From the NCBI RefSeq assembly GCF_000003605.2, contig NW_003154129.1:1-17047 (forward strand): a stretch of DNA of 17,047 bases. The letters are read 5' to 3'. The position numbers and the translations under genes were made by a program. Positions 7,222 to 17,047 of this stretch are shown here, one piece after another. The notes below the pieces were generated by a model. The model saw only the letters and a list, made by a program, of their open reading frames with translations, was not told where the DNA came from and searched no databases. Positions within the stretch are counted from its first letter, which is position 1. Each line of letters opens with the position of its first letter. The DNA comes from Saccoglossus kowalevskii. Its lineage: Eukaryota > Hemichordata > Enteropneusta > Harrimaniidae.

Positions 7222-7909
7222 ACCTGACCACTCACCTATCAGAATTCTTCGACATTTATCGTTATTGGCGGCCATTTAATGTTTGGAAGTGTTTCAAAAT
7301 TATACATCCTTCGGGGGCCACTGTGATATTCAAACGACTTTTACGACATATTTATTCACTTTCGCAAACTTTTAACTGCTGGTCTCGATAATGTAACAAA
7401 ATAGGTAACATTTCCATGTAAATCAGACAACTTTGCACGAGCTTTTCACAACTTTGTAAGCACTTTGTTAATCACTTTGCGCTTGGGCAGCGATGCAATC
7501 TGCTAATATAAATAGCTATATTAGATTTTTCATATTTTCGTTCTAAATTAACTGCGGGGTTCTATATGAAATGTCTTAGGGGGAATATACACCCAAATCC
7601 ACCAACTTTTTAATTGCTTTTCACATTTTCAGGGTGTGTTTGTACATATTACGGCGGGCTCGCATGACAGTCTTCTAACATGGCTTCAAATGGATTTTAT
7701 TCATTTTTCATACGTTATAACTGCAGGGTTCGATATAAAAACAACTTAGGTCAAGTAAACACGCAAATCTACCAACTTTGCAATCGCTTTGGACAACTTT
7801 GCACGCTGTTTTAACAGCTTAAACCAAACAGGTGCAGACTGCAAACAAAAAAAACTTACCGGCTAGTTTGCTCAGGTTGTCTCCCATGCAAGTACTAACC
7901 ACGACCGAT
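7194..7909 (+). repeat. Monomer M11 (716 bp)
   Basis: Private CTCACCTATCAGAATTCTTCG in the first half, with a one-base loss in CTAAATTAACTG. From 7550 on it is identical to M22, including the 4-bp loss in AACATGGCTTC. Confidence 0.95.
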
Positions 7910-7937
7910 TAAACTTTACTTTCATAATAGGTCGATC
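7855..7937 (-). pseudogene. 5S rRNA-derived segment, copy 11 (M11/M12)
   Basis: Majority form. The T run is interrupted as T8-G-T3 (7843-7854), a pattern shared only with copy 22 and part of the 597-bp identity between those regions. Confidence 0.85.
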
Positions 7938-8630
7938 ACCTGACCACTCATCTATCAGAATCCTTTGAAATTTATCGTTATTGGCGGCCAATTAATGTGT
8001 GGAAGTGTTTCAAAATTCTACATCCTTCGAGGCCACTATGATATTCAAACGACTTTTACGACATATTTATTCACTTTCGCGAACATTTAATTGCTGGTCT
8101 CGATAATGTAACAACATAGGTAAAATTTCCATGTAAATCGGACAACTTTGCACGAGTTTTTCACAACTGTGTAAGCACTCTGTAAATCACTTTGCGCTTG
8201 GGCAGTGATGCAATCTGCTAATATAAATAGCTATATTAGATTTTTCATATTTTCGTTCTATATTTAACTGAGGGGTTCTATATGAAATGTCTTAGGGGGA
8301 ATATACACGCAAATTCACCAACTTTTTAATTGCTTTTCACATTTTTAGGGTGTGTTTGTACATATTACGGCGGGCTCGCATGACAGTCTGCTAACATGGG
8401 AGGCTTCAAATGGATTTTATTCATTTTTCATACGTTATAACTGCAGGGTTCGATATAAAAACAACTTAGGTCAAGTAAACACGCAAATCTACCAACTTTG
8501 CAATCGCTTTGGACAACTTTGCACGCTGTTTTAACAGCTTAAACCAAACAGGTGCAGACTGCAAAAAAAAAAAAACTTACCGGCTAGTTTGCTCAGGTTG
8601 TCTCCCATGCAAGTACTAACCACGACCGAT
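7910..8630 (+). repeat. Monomer M12 (721 bp)
   Basis: M5-type first half with the extra CATTTAATTGCTGG change shared only with M23. Private CTATATTTAACTGAGGGG near 8260. Confidence 0.95.
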
Positions 8631-8658
8631 TAAACTTTACTTTCATAATAGGTCGATC
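8576..8658 (-). pseudogene. 5S rRNA-derived segment, copy 12 (M12/M13)
   Basis: Majority form. T run 13 (8563-8575). Confidence 0.85.
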
Positions 8659-9348
8659 ACCTGAACACTCATCTATCAGAATCCTTTGAAATTTATCGTT
8701 ATTGGCGGCCAATTAATGTGTGGAAGTGTTTCAAAATTCTACATCCTTCGAGGCCACTATGATATTCAAACGACTTTTACGACATATTTATTCACTTTCG
8801 CGAACATTTAACTGCTGGTCTCGATAATGTAACAACATATGTAAAATTTCCATGTAAATCGGACAACTTTGCACGAGTTTTTCACAACTGTGTAAGCACT
8901 CTGTAAATCGCTTTGCGCTTGGGCAGTGATGCAATCTGCTAATATAAATAGCTATATTAGATTTTTCATATTTTCGTTCTAAATTTAACTGCGGGGTTCT
9001 ATATGAAATGTCTTAGGGGGAATATACACCCAAATCCACCAACTTTTTAATTGCTTTTCACATTTTTAGGGTGTGTTTGTACTTATTACGGCGGGCTCAC
9101 ATGACAGTCTGCTAACATGGGAGGCTTCAAATGGATTTTATTCATTTTTCATACGTTATAATTGCAGGGTTCGATATAAAAACAACTTAGGTCAAGTAAA
9201 CACGCACATCTACCAACTTTGCAATCGCTTTGGACAACTTTGCACGCTGTTTTAACAGCTTAAACCAAACAGGTGCAGACTGCAAAAAAAAAACTTACCG
9301 GCTAGTTTGCTCAGGTTGTCTCCCATGCAAGTACTAACCACGACCGAT
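8631..9348 (+). repeat. Monomer M13 (718 bp)
   Basis: M5-type first half joined to an M9-type second half (GTACTTATTACGG, TATAATTGCAGGG). It carries private CACCTGAACACTC and ACATATGTAAAATTT. Confidence 0.95.
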
Positions 9349-9376
9349 TAAACTTTACTTGCATAATAGGTCGATC
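9294..9376 (-). pseudogene. 5S rRNA-derived segment, copy 13 (M13/M14)
   Basis: Majority form. T run 10 (9284-9293). Confidence 0.85.
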
Positions 9377-10065
9377 ACCTGACCACTCATCTATCAGAGT
9401 CCTTTGAAATATACCGTTATTGGCGGCCATTTAGTGTTTTGAAGTATTTCAAAATTCTACATCCATCAGGGGCCACTGTGATATTCAAACGACTTTTACG
9501 ACATATTTATTCACTTTCGTGAACATTTAACTGCTGGTCTTGATAATGTAACAACATAGGTAACATTTCCATGTAAATCTGACAACTTTGCACGAGCTTT
9601 TCACAACTTTGTTAGCACTTTGTTAATCACTTTGCGCTTGGGCAGCGATGCAATCTGCTAATATAAATAGCTATATTAGATTTTTCATATTTTCGTTCTA
9701 AATTTAACTGCGGGGTTCTATATGAAATGTTTTAGGGGGAATATACACGCAAATCCACCAACTTTTTAATTGCTTTTCACATTTTTAGGGTGTGTTTGTA
9801 CATATTACGGCGGGCTCACATGACGGTCTGCTAATATGGGAGGCTTCAAATGGATTTTATTCATTTCGCATACTTTATAACTGCAGGGTTCGATATAAAA
9901 ACAATTTAGGTCAAGTAAACACGCAAATCTACCAACTCTGCAATCGCTTTGGACAACATTGCACGCTGTTTTAACAGCTTAAACCAAACAGGTGCAGATT
10001 GCAAAAAAAACTTACCGGCTAGTTTGCTCAGGTTGTCTCCCACGCAAGTACTAACCACGACCGAT
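9349..10065 (+). repeat. Monomer M14 (717 bp)
   Basis: TTTTGAAGTATTTC and ACCGTTATTGG are shared with M15. Private: CATCAGGGGCC, GTGAACATTT, CATTTCGCATACTTTATAAC and GACAACATTGCACG. Confidence 0.95.
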
Positions 10066-10093
10066 TAAACTTTACTTTCATAATAGGTCGATC
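10011..10093 (-). pseudogene. 5S rRNA-derived segment, copy 14 (M14/M15)
   Basis: One change in the C box: TGCGTGGGAGAC instead of TGCATGGGAGAC. T run 8 (10003-10010). Confidence 0.84.
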
Positions 10094-10791
10094 ACCTGAC
10101 CACTCATCTCTCAGAGTCCTTTGAAATTTACCGTTATTGGCGGCCATTTAATGTTTTGAAGTATTTCAAAATTCTACATCCTTCGGGGGGCACTGTGATA
10201 TTCAAACGACTTTTACGACATATTTATTCACTTTCGCGAACATTTAACTGCTGGTCTCGATAATGTAACAACATAGGTAACATTTCCATGTAAATCTGAC
10301 AACTTTGCACGAGCTTTTCGCTAAACTTTGTAAGCACTTTGTTAATCACTTTGCGCTTGGGCAGTGATGCTATCTGCTAATATAGATAGCTATATTAGAT
10401 TTTTCATATTTTCGTTCTAAATTTAACTGCGGGGTTCTATATGAAATGTCTTAGGGGGAACATACACCCAAATCCACCAACTTTTTAATTGCTTTTCACA
10501 TTTTTAGGGTGTGTTTGTACATATTACGGCGGGCTCACATGACAGTCTGCTAACATGGGAGGCTTCAAATGAATTTTATTCATTTTTCATACGTTATAAC
10601 TGCAGGGTTCGATATAAAAACAACTTAGGTCAAGTAAACACGCAAATCTACCAACTTTGCAATCGCTTTGGACAACTTTGCACGCTGTTTTAACAGCTTA
10701 AACCAAACAGGTGCAGACTGCAAAAAAAAAAAAAAACTTACCGGCTAGTTTGCTCAGGTTGTCTCCCATGCAAGTACTAACCACGACCGAT
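10066..10791 (+). repeat. Monomer M15 (726 bp)
   Basis: First half is M14-like. Private TTTTCGCTAAACTTTG near 10317. GATGCTATC and TATAGATAGC are shared with M21. Confidence 0.95.
10377..10398. repeat. Extended form of the inverted repeat in M15
   Basis: An A-to-G change lengthens the arms to 9 bp (CTAATATAG / CTATATTAG) with a 4-base ATAG loop. The TATAAATA match is lost. The change is shared with M21. Confidence 0.7.
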
Positions 10792-10819
10792 TAAACTTTA
10801 CTTTCATAATAGGTCGATC
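10737..10819 (-). pseudogene. 5S rRNA-derived segment, copy 15 (M15/M16)
   Basis: Majority form. T run 15 (10722-10736). Confidence 0.85.
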
Positions 10820-11510
10820 ACCTGACCACTCATCTATCATAATGTTTTACAATTTATCGTTATTGGCGGCCATGTAATGTTTGGAAGTGTTTCAAAATTC
10901 TACATCCTTCGGGGCCACTGTGATATTCAAACGACTTTTACGACATATTTATTCACTTTCGCGAACATTTAACTGCTGGTCTCGATAATGTAACAACATA
11001 GGTAACATTTCCATGTAAATCTGACAACTTTGCACGAGCTTTTCGCAACTTTGTAAGCACTTTGTTAATCACTTTGCGCTTGGGCAGTGATGCAATCTGC
11101 TAATATAAATAGCTATATTAGATTTTTCATATTTTCGTTCTAAATTTAACTGCGGGGTTCTATATGAAATGTCATAGAAGGAACATACACGCAAATCCAC
11201 CAACTTTTTAATTGCTTTTCACATTTTTAGGGTGTGTTTGTACATATTACGGCGGGCTCACATGACAGTCTGCTAACATGGGAGGCTTCAAATGGATTTT
11301 ATTCATTTTTCATACGTTATAACTGCAGGGTTCGATATAAAAACAACTTAGGTCAAGAAAACACGCAAATCTAAAAGCTTTGCAATCGCTTTGGACAACT
11401 TTGCACGCTGTTTTAACAGCTTAAACCAAACAGGTGCAGACTGCAAAAAAGAAAACTTACCGGCTAGTTTGCTCAGGTTGTCTCCCATGCAAGTACTAAC
11501 CACGACCGAT
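10792..11510 (+). repeat. Monomer M16 (719 bp)
   Basis: TATCATAATGTTTTACAATTT relates it to M20 and M21. Private GTCATAGAAGGAAC and AAATCTAAAAGCTTTGC; the latter puts a stop in the recurring 60-codon frame. Confidence 0.95.
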
Positions 11511-11538
11511 TAAACTTTACTTGCATAAAAGGTCGATC
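11456..11538 (-). pseudogene. 5S rRNA-derived segment, copy 16 (M16/M17)
   Basis: Majority C box; GACCTTTTATGC replaces GACCTATTATGC on the 5' side. The T run is interrupted as T4-C-T6 (11445-11455). Confidence 0.84.
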
Positions 11539-12230
11539 ACCTGACCACTCATCTATCAGAGTCCTTTGAAATTTATCGTTATTGGCGGCCATTTAATGTT
11601 TGGAAGTGTTTCAAAATTCTACATCCTTCGGGGGCCACTGTGATATTCAAACGACTTTCACGACATATTTATTACTTTCGCGAACTTTTAACTGCTGGTC
11701 TCGATAATGTAACAAAATAGGTAACATTTTCATGTAAATCTGACAACTTTGCACGAGCTTTTCACAACTTTGTAAGCACTTTGTTAATCACTTTGCGCTT
11801 GGGCAGCGATGCAATCTGCTAATATAAATAGCTATATTAGATTTTTCATATTTTCGTTCTAAATTTAACTGCGGGGTTCTATATGAAATGTCTTATGGGG
11901 AACATACACCCAAATCCACCAACTTTTTAATTGCTTTTCACATTTTTAGGGTGTGTTTGTACATATTACGGCGGGCTCACATGACAGTCTGCTAACATGG
12001 GAGGCTTCAAATGAATTTTATTCATTTTTCATACGTTATAACTGCAGGGTTCGATATAAAAACAACTTAGGTCAAGTGAACACGCAAATCTACCAACTTT
12101 GCAATCGCTTTGGACAACTTTGCACGCTGTTTTAACAGCTTAAACCAAACAGGTGCAGACTGCAAAAAAAAAAAACTTACCGGCTAGTTTGCTCAGGTTG
12201 TCTCCCATGCAAGTACTAACCACGACTGAT
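11511..12230 (+). repeat. Monomer M17 (720 bp)
   Basis: Close to the majority sequence. Private GCATAAAAGG, GACTTTCACGAC and a one-base loss in TTTATTACTTTCG (near 11672). Confidence 0.95.
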
Positions 12231-12258
12231 TAAACTTTACATTAGAGATAAGTCGATC
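12176..12258 (-). pseudogene. 5S rRNA-derived segment, copy 17 (M17/M18)
   Basis: The C box is the majority form, but the 5' side is diverged: AATCAGTCG, then TCTCTAATG in place of TATTATGCA/TATTATGAA. Copy 18 has the same changes. T run 12 (12164-12175). Confidence 0.82.
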
Positions 12259-12950
12259 ACCTTACCAGTCATCTATCAGAGTCATTTGAAATTTATCGTA
12301 ATTGGCGGCCATTTAATGTTTGGAAGTGTTTCAAAATTCTACATCCTTCGGAGAAGACTGCGATATTCAAACAGCCTTTTACGATATATTTATTCACTTT
12401 CGCGAACTTTTAACTGCTAGTCTAGATAATGTAACAACATAGGTAACATTTCTATGTAAATCTGACAACTTTATACGAGCTTTTCACATCTTTGAAACCA
12501 CTTTGTTAATCACTTTGCGCTTGGGCAGTGATGCAATCTGCTAATATAAATAGCTATATTAGATTTTTCATATTTTCGTTCTAAATTTAACTGCGGGGTT
12601 CTATATGAAATGTCTTAGGGGGATTATACACGCAAATCCACCTACTTTTTAATTGCTTTTCACATTTTAGGGTGTGTTTGTACATATTACTGCGGGCTCA
12701 CATGACAGTCTGCTAACATGGGAGGCTTCAAATGGATTTTATTCATTTTTCATACGTTATAACTGCAGGGTTCGATATAAAAACAACTTAGGTCAAGTGA
12801 ACACGCAAATCTACCAACTTTGCAATCGCTTTGGTCAACTTTGCACGCTGTTTTAACAGCTTAAACCAAACAGGTGCAGACTGCAAAAAAAACAACTTAC
12901 CGGCTAGTTTGCTCAGGTTGTCTCCCATGCAAGTACTAACCACGACTGAT
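12231..12950 (+). repeat. Monomer M18 (720 bp), divergent first part
   Basis: Its first ~155 bp carry ACATTAGAGATAAG, CCTTACCAGTC, CATTTGAAATTTATCGTAA, CGGAGAAGACTGCG and AAACAGCCTTTTA, seen elsewhere only in M19. Its middle adds private changes (GCTAGTCTAGAT, ACTTTATACG, ACATCTTTGAAACC). Confidence 0.95.
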
Positions 12951-12978
12951 TAAACTTTACATTAGAGATAAGTCGATC
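12896..12978 (-). pseudogene. 5S rRNA-derived segment, copy 18 (M18/M19)
   Basis: Identical to copy 17 through the whole segment, including the diverged A-box side. The T run is T2-G-T8 (12885-12895), unlike copy 17. Confidence 0.82.
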
Positions 12979-13674
12979 ACCTTACCAGTCATCTATCAGA
13001 GTCATTTGAAATTTATCGTAATTGGCGGCCATTTAATGTTTGGAAGTGTTTCAAAATTCTACATCCTTCGGAGAAGACTGCGATATTCAAACAGCCTTTT
13101 ACGACATATTTATTCACTTTCGCGAACATTTAACTGCTGGTCTCGATAATGTAACAACATAGGTAACATTTCCATGTAAATCTGACAACTTTGCACGAGC
13201 TTTTCACAACTTTGTAAGCACTTTGTTAAGCACTTTGCGCTTGGGCAACGATGCAATCTGCTAATATAAATAGCTATATTAGATTTTTCAATATTTTCGT
13301 TCTAAATTTAACTGTGGGGTTCTATATGAAATGTCTTAGAGTGCATATACACGCAATCCACCAACTTTTTAATTGCTTTTCACATTTTTAGGGTGTGTTT
13401 GTACATATTACGGCGGGCTCACATGACAGTCTGCTAACATGGGAGGCTTCAAATGAATTTTATTCATTTTTCATACGTTATAACTGCAAGGTTCGATATA
13501 AAAACAACTTAGGTCAAGTAAACACGCAAATCTACCAACTTTGCAATCGCTTTGGACAACTTTGCACGCTGTTTTAACAGCTTAAATCAAACAGGTGCAG
13601 ACTGCAAAAAAAAAAAAAACTTACCGGCTAGTTTGCTCAGGTTGTCTCCCATGCAAGTACTAACCACGACCGAT
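12951..13674 (+). repeat. Monomer M19 (724 bp), divergent first part
   Basis: Identical to M18 over 12896-13104 (against 12176-12384), then it returns to the majority sequence at about 13105. Private TTTTTCAATATTTTC and TTAGAGTGCATATAC. Confidence 0.95.
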
Positions 13675-13702
13675 TAAACTTTACTTTCATAATAGGTCGA
13701 TC
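13620..13702 (-). pseudogene. 5S rRNA-derived segment, copy 19 (M19/M20)
   Basis: Majority form; the divergent A-box side of copies 17-18 is gone again. T run 14 (13606-13619). Confidence 0.85.
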
Positions 13703-14396
13703 ACCTGACCACTCATCTATCATAATGTTTTAAAATTTATCGTTATTGGCGGCCATGTAATGTTTGGAAGTGTTTCAAAATTCTACATCCTTCGGGGCCA
13801 CTGTGATATTCAAACGACTTTTACGACATATTTATTCACTTTCGCGAACATTTAACTGCTGGTCTTGATAATGTAACAACATAGGTAACATTTCCATGTA
13901 AATCTGACAACTTTGCACGAGCTTTTCGCAACTTTGTAAGCACTTTGTTAATCACTTTGCGCTTGGGCAGTGATGCAATCTGCTAATATAAATAGCTATA
14001 TTAGATTTTTCATATTTTCGTTCTAAATTTAACTGCGGGGTTCTATATGAAATGTCTTAGGGGAACATACACCCAAATCCACCAACTTTTTAATTGCTTT
14101 TCACATTTTTAGGGTGTGTTTGTACATATTACGGCGGGCTCACATGACAGTCTGCTAACATGGGAGGCTTCAAATGAATTTTATTCATTTTTCATACGTT
14201 ATAACTGCAGGGTTCGATATAAAAACAACTTAGGTCAAGTAAACACGCAAATCTACAAACTTTGCAATCGCTTTGGACAACTTTGCACGCTGTTTTAACA
14301 GCTTAAACCAAACAGGTGCAGACTGCAAAAAAAAAAAAAAACTTACCGGCTAGTTTGCTCAGGTTGTCTCCCATGCAAGTACTAACCACGACCGAT
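13675..14396 (+). repeat. Monomer M20 (722 bp)
   Basis: Near-duplicate of the first half of M21 (TATCATAATGTTTTAAAATT, TTTTCGCAAC). GGTCTTGATAATG differs from M21. Confidence 0.95.
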
Positions 14397-14424
14397 TAAA
14401 CTTTACTTTCATAATAGGTCGATC
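14342..14424 (-). pseudogene. 5S rRNA-derived segment, copy 20 (M20/M21)
   Basis: Majority form. T run 15 (14327-14341). Confidence 0.85.
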
Positions 14425-15120
14425 ACCTGACCACTCATCTATCATAATGTTTTAAAATTTATCGTTATTGGCGGCCATGTAATGTTTGGAAGTGTTTCAA
14501 AATTCTACATCCTTCGGGGCCACTGTGATATTCAAACGACTTTTACGACATATTTATTCACTTTCGCGAACATTTAACTGCTGGTCTCGATAATGTAACA
14601 ACATAGGTAACATTTCCATGTAAATCTGACAACTTTGCACGAGCTTTTCGCAACTTTGTAAGCACTTTGTTAATCACTTTGCGCTTGGGCAGTGATGCTA
14701 TCTGCTAATATAGATAGCTATATTAGATTTTTCATATTTTCGTTCTAAATTTAACTGCGGGGTTCTATATGAAATGTCTTAGGGGGAACATACACCCAAA
14801 TCCACCAACTTTTTAATTGCTTTTCACATTTTTAGGGTGTGTTTGTACATATTACGGCGGGCTCACATGACAGTCTGCTAACATGGGAGGCTTCAAATGA
14901 ATTTTATTCATTTTTCATACGTTATAACTGCAAGGTTCGATATAAAAACAACTTAGGTCAAGTAAACACGCAAATCTACCAACTTTGCAATCGCTTTGGA
15001 CAACTTTGCACGCTGTTTTAACAGCTTAAATCAAACAGGTGCAGACTGCAAAAAAAAAAAAAAAACTTACCGGCTAATTTGCTCAGGATGTCTCCCATGC
15101 AAGTACTAACCACGACCGAT
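14397..15120 (+). repeat. Monomer M21 (724 bp)
   Basis: M20-type first part, then M15-type GATGCTATC and TATAGATAGC. GCAAGGTTCG and TTAAATCAAACAGG in the second half are shared with M19. Confidence 0.95.
14704..14725. repeat. Extended form of the inverted repeat in M21
   Basis: Same 9-bp arms and ATAG loop as in M15, together with the shared GATGCTATC variant just upstream, showing common descent of this part of M15 and M21. Confidence 0.7.
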
Positions 15121-15148
15121 TAAACTTTACTTTCATAATAGGTCGATC
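15066..15148 (-). pseudogene. 5S rRNA-derived segment, copy 21 (M21/M22)
   Basis: Private changes are GACATCCTGAG and AAATTAGCCGG. It has the longest T run in the window, 16 (15050-15065). Confidence 0.83.
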
Positions 15149-15836
15149 ACCTGACCACTCATCTATCAGAATCCTTTGAAATTTATCGTTATTGGCGGCC
15201 ATGTAATGTTTGGAGGTGTTTCAAAATTCTACATCCTTCGGGGCCACTGTGATATTCAAACGACTTTTACGACATATTTATTCACTTTCGCGAACATTTA
15301 ACTGCTGGTCTCGATAATGTAACAACATAGGTAAAATTTCCATATAAATCTGACAACTTTGCACGAGCTTTTCACAACTTTGTAAGCACTTTGTTAATCA
15401 CTTTGCGCTTGGGCTGTGATGCAATCTGCTAATATAAATAGCTATATTAGATTTTTCATATTTTCGTTCTAAATTTAACTGCGGGGTTCTATATGAAATG
15501 TCTTAGGGGGAATATACACCCAAATCCACCAACTTTTTAATTGCTTTTCACATTTTCAGGGTGTGTTTGTACATATTACGGCGGGCTCGCATGACAGTCT
15601 TCTAACATGGCTTCAAATGGATTTTATTCATTTTTCATACGTTATAACTGCAGGGTTCGATATAAAAACAACTTAGGTCAAGTAAACACGCAAATCTACC
15701 AACTTTGCAATCGCTTTGGACAACTTTGCACGCTGTTTTAACAGCTTAAACCAAACAGGTGCAGACTGCAAACAAAAAAAACTTACCGGCTAGTTTGCTC
15801 AGGTTGTCTCCCATGCAAGTACTAACCACGACCGAT
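15121..15836 (+). repeat. Monomer M22 (716 bp)
   Basis: Private GGAGGTGTTTC, CCATATAAATC and GGGCTGTGATG. From 15477 it is identical to M11 from 7550. Confidence 0.95.
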
Positions 15837-15864
15837 TAAACTTTACTTTCATAATAGGTCGATC
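15782..15864 (-). pseudogene. 5S rRNA-derived segment, copy 22 (M22/M23)
   Basis: Identical to copy 11, including the T8-G-T3 interrupted run (15770-15781). Confidence 0.85.
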
Positions 15865-16511
15865 ACCTGACCACTCATCTATCAGAATCCTTTGAAATTT
15901 ATCGTTATTGGCGGCCAATTAATGTGTGGAAGTGTTTCAAAATTCTACATCCTTCGAGGCCACTATGATATTCAAACGACTTTTACGACATATTTATTCA
16001 CTTTCGCGAACATTTAATTGCTGGTCTCGATAATGTAACAACATAGGTAAAATTTCCATGTAAATCGGACAACGTTGCACGAGTTTTTCACAACTGTGTA
16101 AGCACTCTGTAAATCACTTTGCGCTTGGGCAGTGATGCAATCTGCTAATATAAATAGCTATATTAGATTTTTCATATTTTCGTTCTAAATTTAACTGCGG
16201 GGTTCTATATGAAATGTCTTAGGGGGAATATACACCAATATACTTATTACGGCGGGCTCACATGACAGTCTGCTAACATGGGATGCTTCAAATGGATTTT
16301 ATTCATTTTTCATACGTTATAATTGCAGGGTTCGATATAAAAACAACTTAGGTCAAGTAAACACGCAAATCTACCAACTTTGCAATCGCTTTGGACAATT
16401 TTGCACGCTGTTTTAACAGCTTAAACCAAACACGTGCAGACTGCAAAAAAAACAAACTTACCGGCTAGCTTGCTCAGGTTGTCTCCCATGCAAGTACTAA
16501 CCACGACCGAT
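15837..16511 (+). repeat. Monomer M23 (675 bp, internal deletion)
   Basis: First half is identical to M12 up to 16073. After TACACC (16232-16237) about 49 bp of the subunit a/b junction are replaced by AATA, a net loss of 45 bp, and the sequence resumes at TACTTATTACGG. The second half is M9/M13-type. Confidence 0.95.
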
Positions 16512-16539
16512 TAAACTTTACTTTCATAATAGGTCGATC
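16457..16539 (-). pseudogene. 5S rRNA-derived segment, copy 23 (M23/M24)
   Basis: Majority C box with GCAAGCTAGCC replacing GCAAACTAGCC. Interrupted T run T3-G-T8 (16445-16456). Confidence 0.84.
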
Positions 16540-17047
16540 ACCTGACCACTCATCTATCAGAGTCCTTTGAAATTTATCGTTATTGGCGGCCATTTAATGT
16601 TTGGAAGTGTTTCAAAATTCTACAGCCTTCGGGAGCCACTGTGATATGCAAACGACTTTTACGACAATATTTATTCACTTTCGCGAACTTTTAAGTGCTG
16701 CTCTCGATAATGTAACAAAATAGGTAACATTTCCATGTAAATCTGACAACTTTGCACGAGCTTTTCACAACTTTGTAAGCACTTTGTTAATCACTTTGCG
16801 CTTGGGCAGCGATGCAATCTGCTAATATAAATAGCTATATTAGATTTTTCATATTTTCGTTCTAAATTTAACTGCGGGGTTCAATATGAAATGTCTTAGG
16901 GGAAACATACACCCAAATCCACCAACTTTTTAATTGCTTTTCACATTTTTAGGGTGCGTTTGTACATATTACGGCGGGCTCACATGACACTCTGCTAACA
17001 TGGGAGCTTCAAATGGATTTTATTCATTGTTCATACGTTAATAACTG
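16512..17047 (+). repeat. Monomer M24 (partial, cut by the window end)
   Basis: It shares GATATGCAAACG and GCTGCTCTCG with M3 and M4, 20 monomers away. GGGTGCGTTTG and GGGAGCTTC are its own. The last ~180 bp, with the poly(A) run and 5S-derived segment, lie beyond the window. Confidence 0.95.

Larger units (their letters stand above)
1..17047. repeat. Satellite DNA array, ~720-bp monomer, 23 complete copies plus one partial
   Basis: The same ~720-bp unit recurs head to tail from the first to the last base, always in the same orientation. Monomer starts, set at the TAAACTTTAC motif, fall at 1, 715, 1434, 2154, 2871, 3584, 4304, 5031, 5748, 6471, 7194, 7910, 8631, 9349, 10066, 10792, 11511, 12231, 12951, 13675, 14397, 15121, 15837 and 16512. 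Most differences are single-base changes and one-base indels; the main length variables are a poly(A) run (plus strand) and one 45-bp net deletion in M23. No flanking unique sequence, transposon end or protein gene is visible. The array extends past both window ends. Family and genomic location (centromeric, subtelomeric, interstitial) are not shown by the sequence. Confidence 0.98.

Noticed and set aside
1-17047. CRISPR array, SINE or LTR retroelement array
   Set aside because: The repeats are contiguous ~720-bp units without unique spacers. There are no target-site duplications, reverse transcriptase remnants or long terminal repeats, and all copies share one orientation.

Overview
The whole window is one uninterrupted head-to-tail tandem repeat array. 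It holds 23 complete monomers of about 720 bp (675-727 bp) and a final partial one. There is no unique flanking DNA, no credible protein gene and no mobile element. I take the first base of the window as the start of monomer 1 (M1); M24 is cut by the window end. The array is AT-rich satellite DNA from a eukaryotic nuclear genome. The embedded 5S rRNA-derived piece fits an animal best, but the taxon cannot be fixed from this sequence.

Each monomer carries, on the minus strand and spanning the monomer boundary used here, a segment derived from the 3' half of eukaryotic 5S rRNA. It covers the internal promoter region (A box, intermediate element, C box) and is followed directly by a run of 7-16 T, which looks like an RNA polymerase III terminator. 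The 5' half and the 3' terminal helix of 5S rRNA are not recognisable, so it is a 5S-derived relic rather than a 5S gene. 5S-derived satellites are known (5SHindIII of the fish Hoplias malabaricus, PcP190 of frogs), but I cannot tell whether this one has been described.

The ~720-bp monomer is itself composite. Aligned by eye it splits into four diverged subunits of about 170-200 bp (worked example: 941-1116, 1117-1290, 1291-1491, 1492-1660). They share landmarks at matching offsets: an AAATC-N3-CAACTTT start, a CTGC(T)AA motif near +75, and a block reading AACTGC, then GG, then TTCGATA, ending about 46 bp before the next subunit. The 5S-derived piece lies in one subunit only. Inside the subunits there are also ~21-bp degenerate repeats. 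The array therefore has at least three nested levels: ~21 bp, ~180 bp and ~720 bp.

Between monomers, shared private variants show a mosaic history of unequal exchange or gene conversion. M3 and M4 are adjacent near-duplicates. M18 and M19 share a divergent block. A 597-bp stretch spanning M11/M12 is identical to one spanning M22/M23, eleven monomers away. The only recurring open frame, 60 codons starting at GTG, has no internal ATG and is broken in several monomers, so I do not call it a gene.
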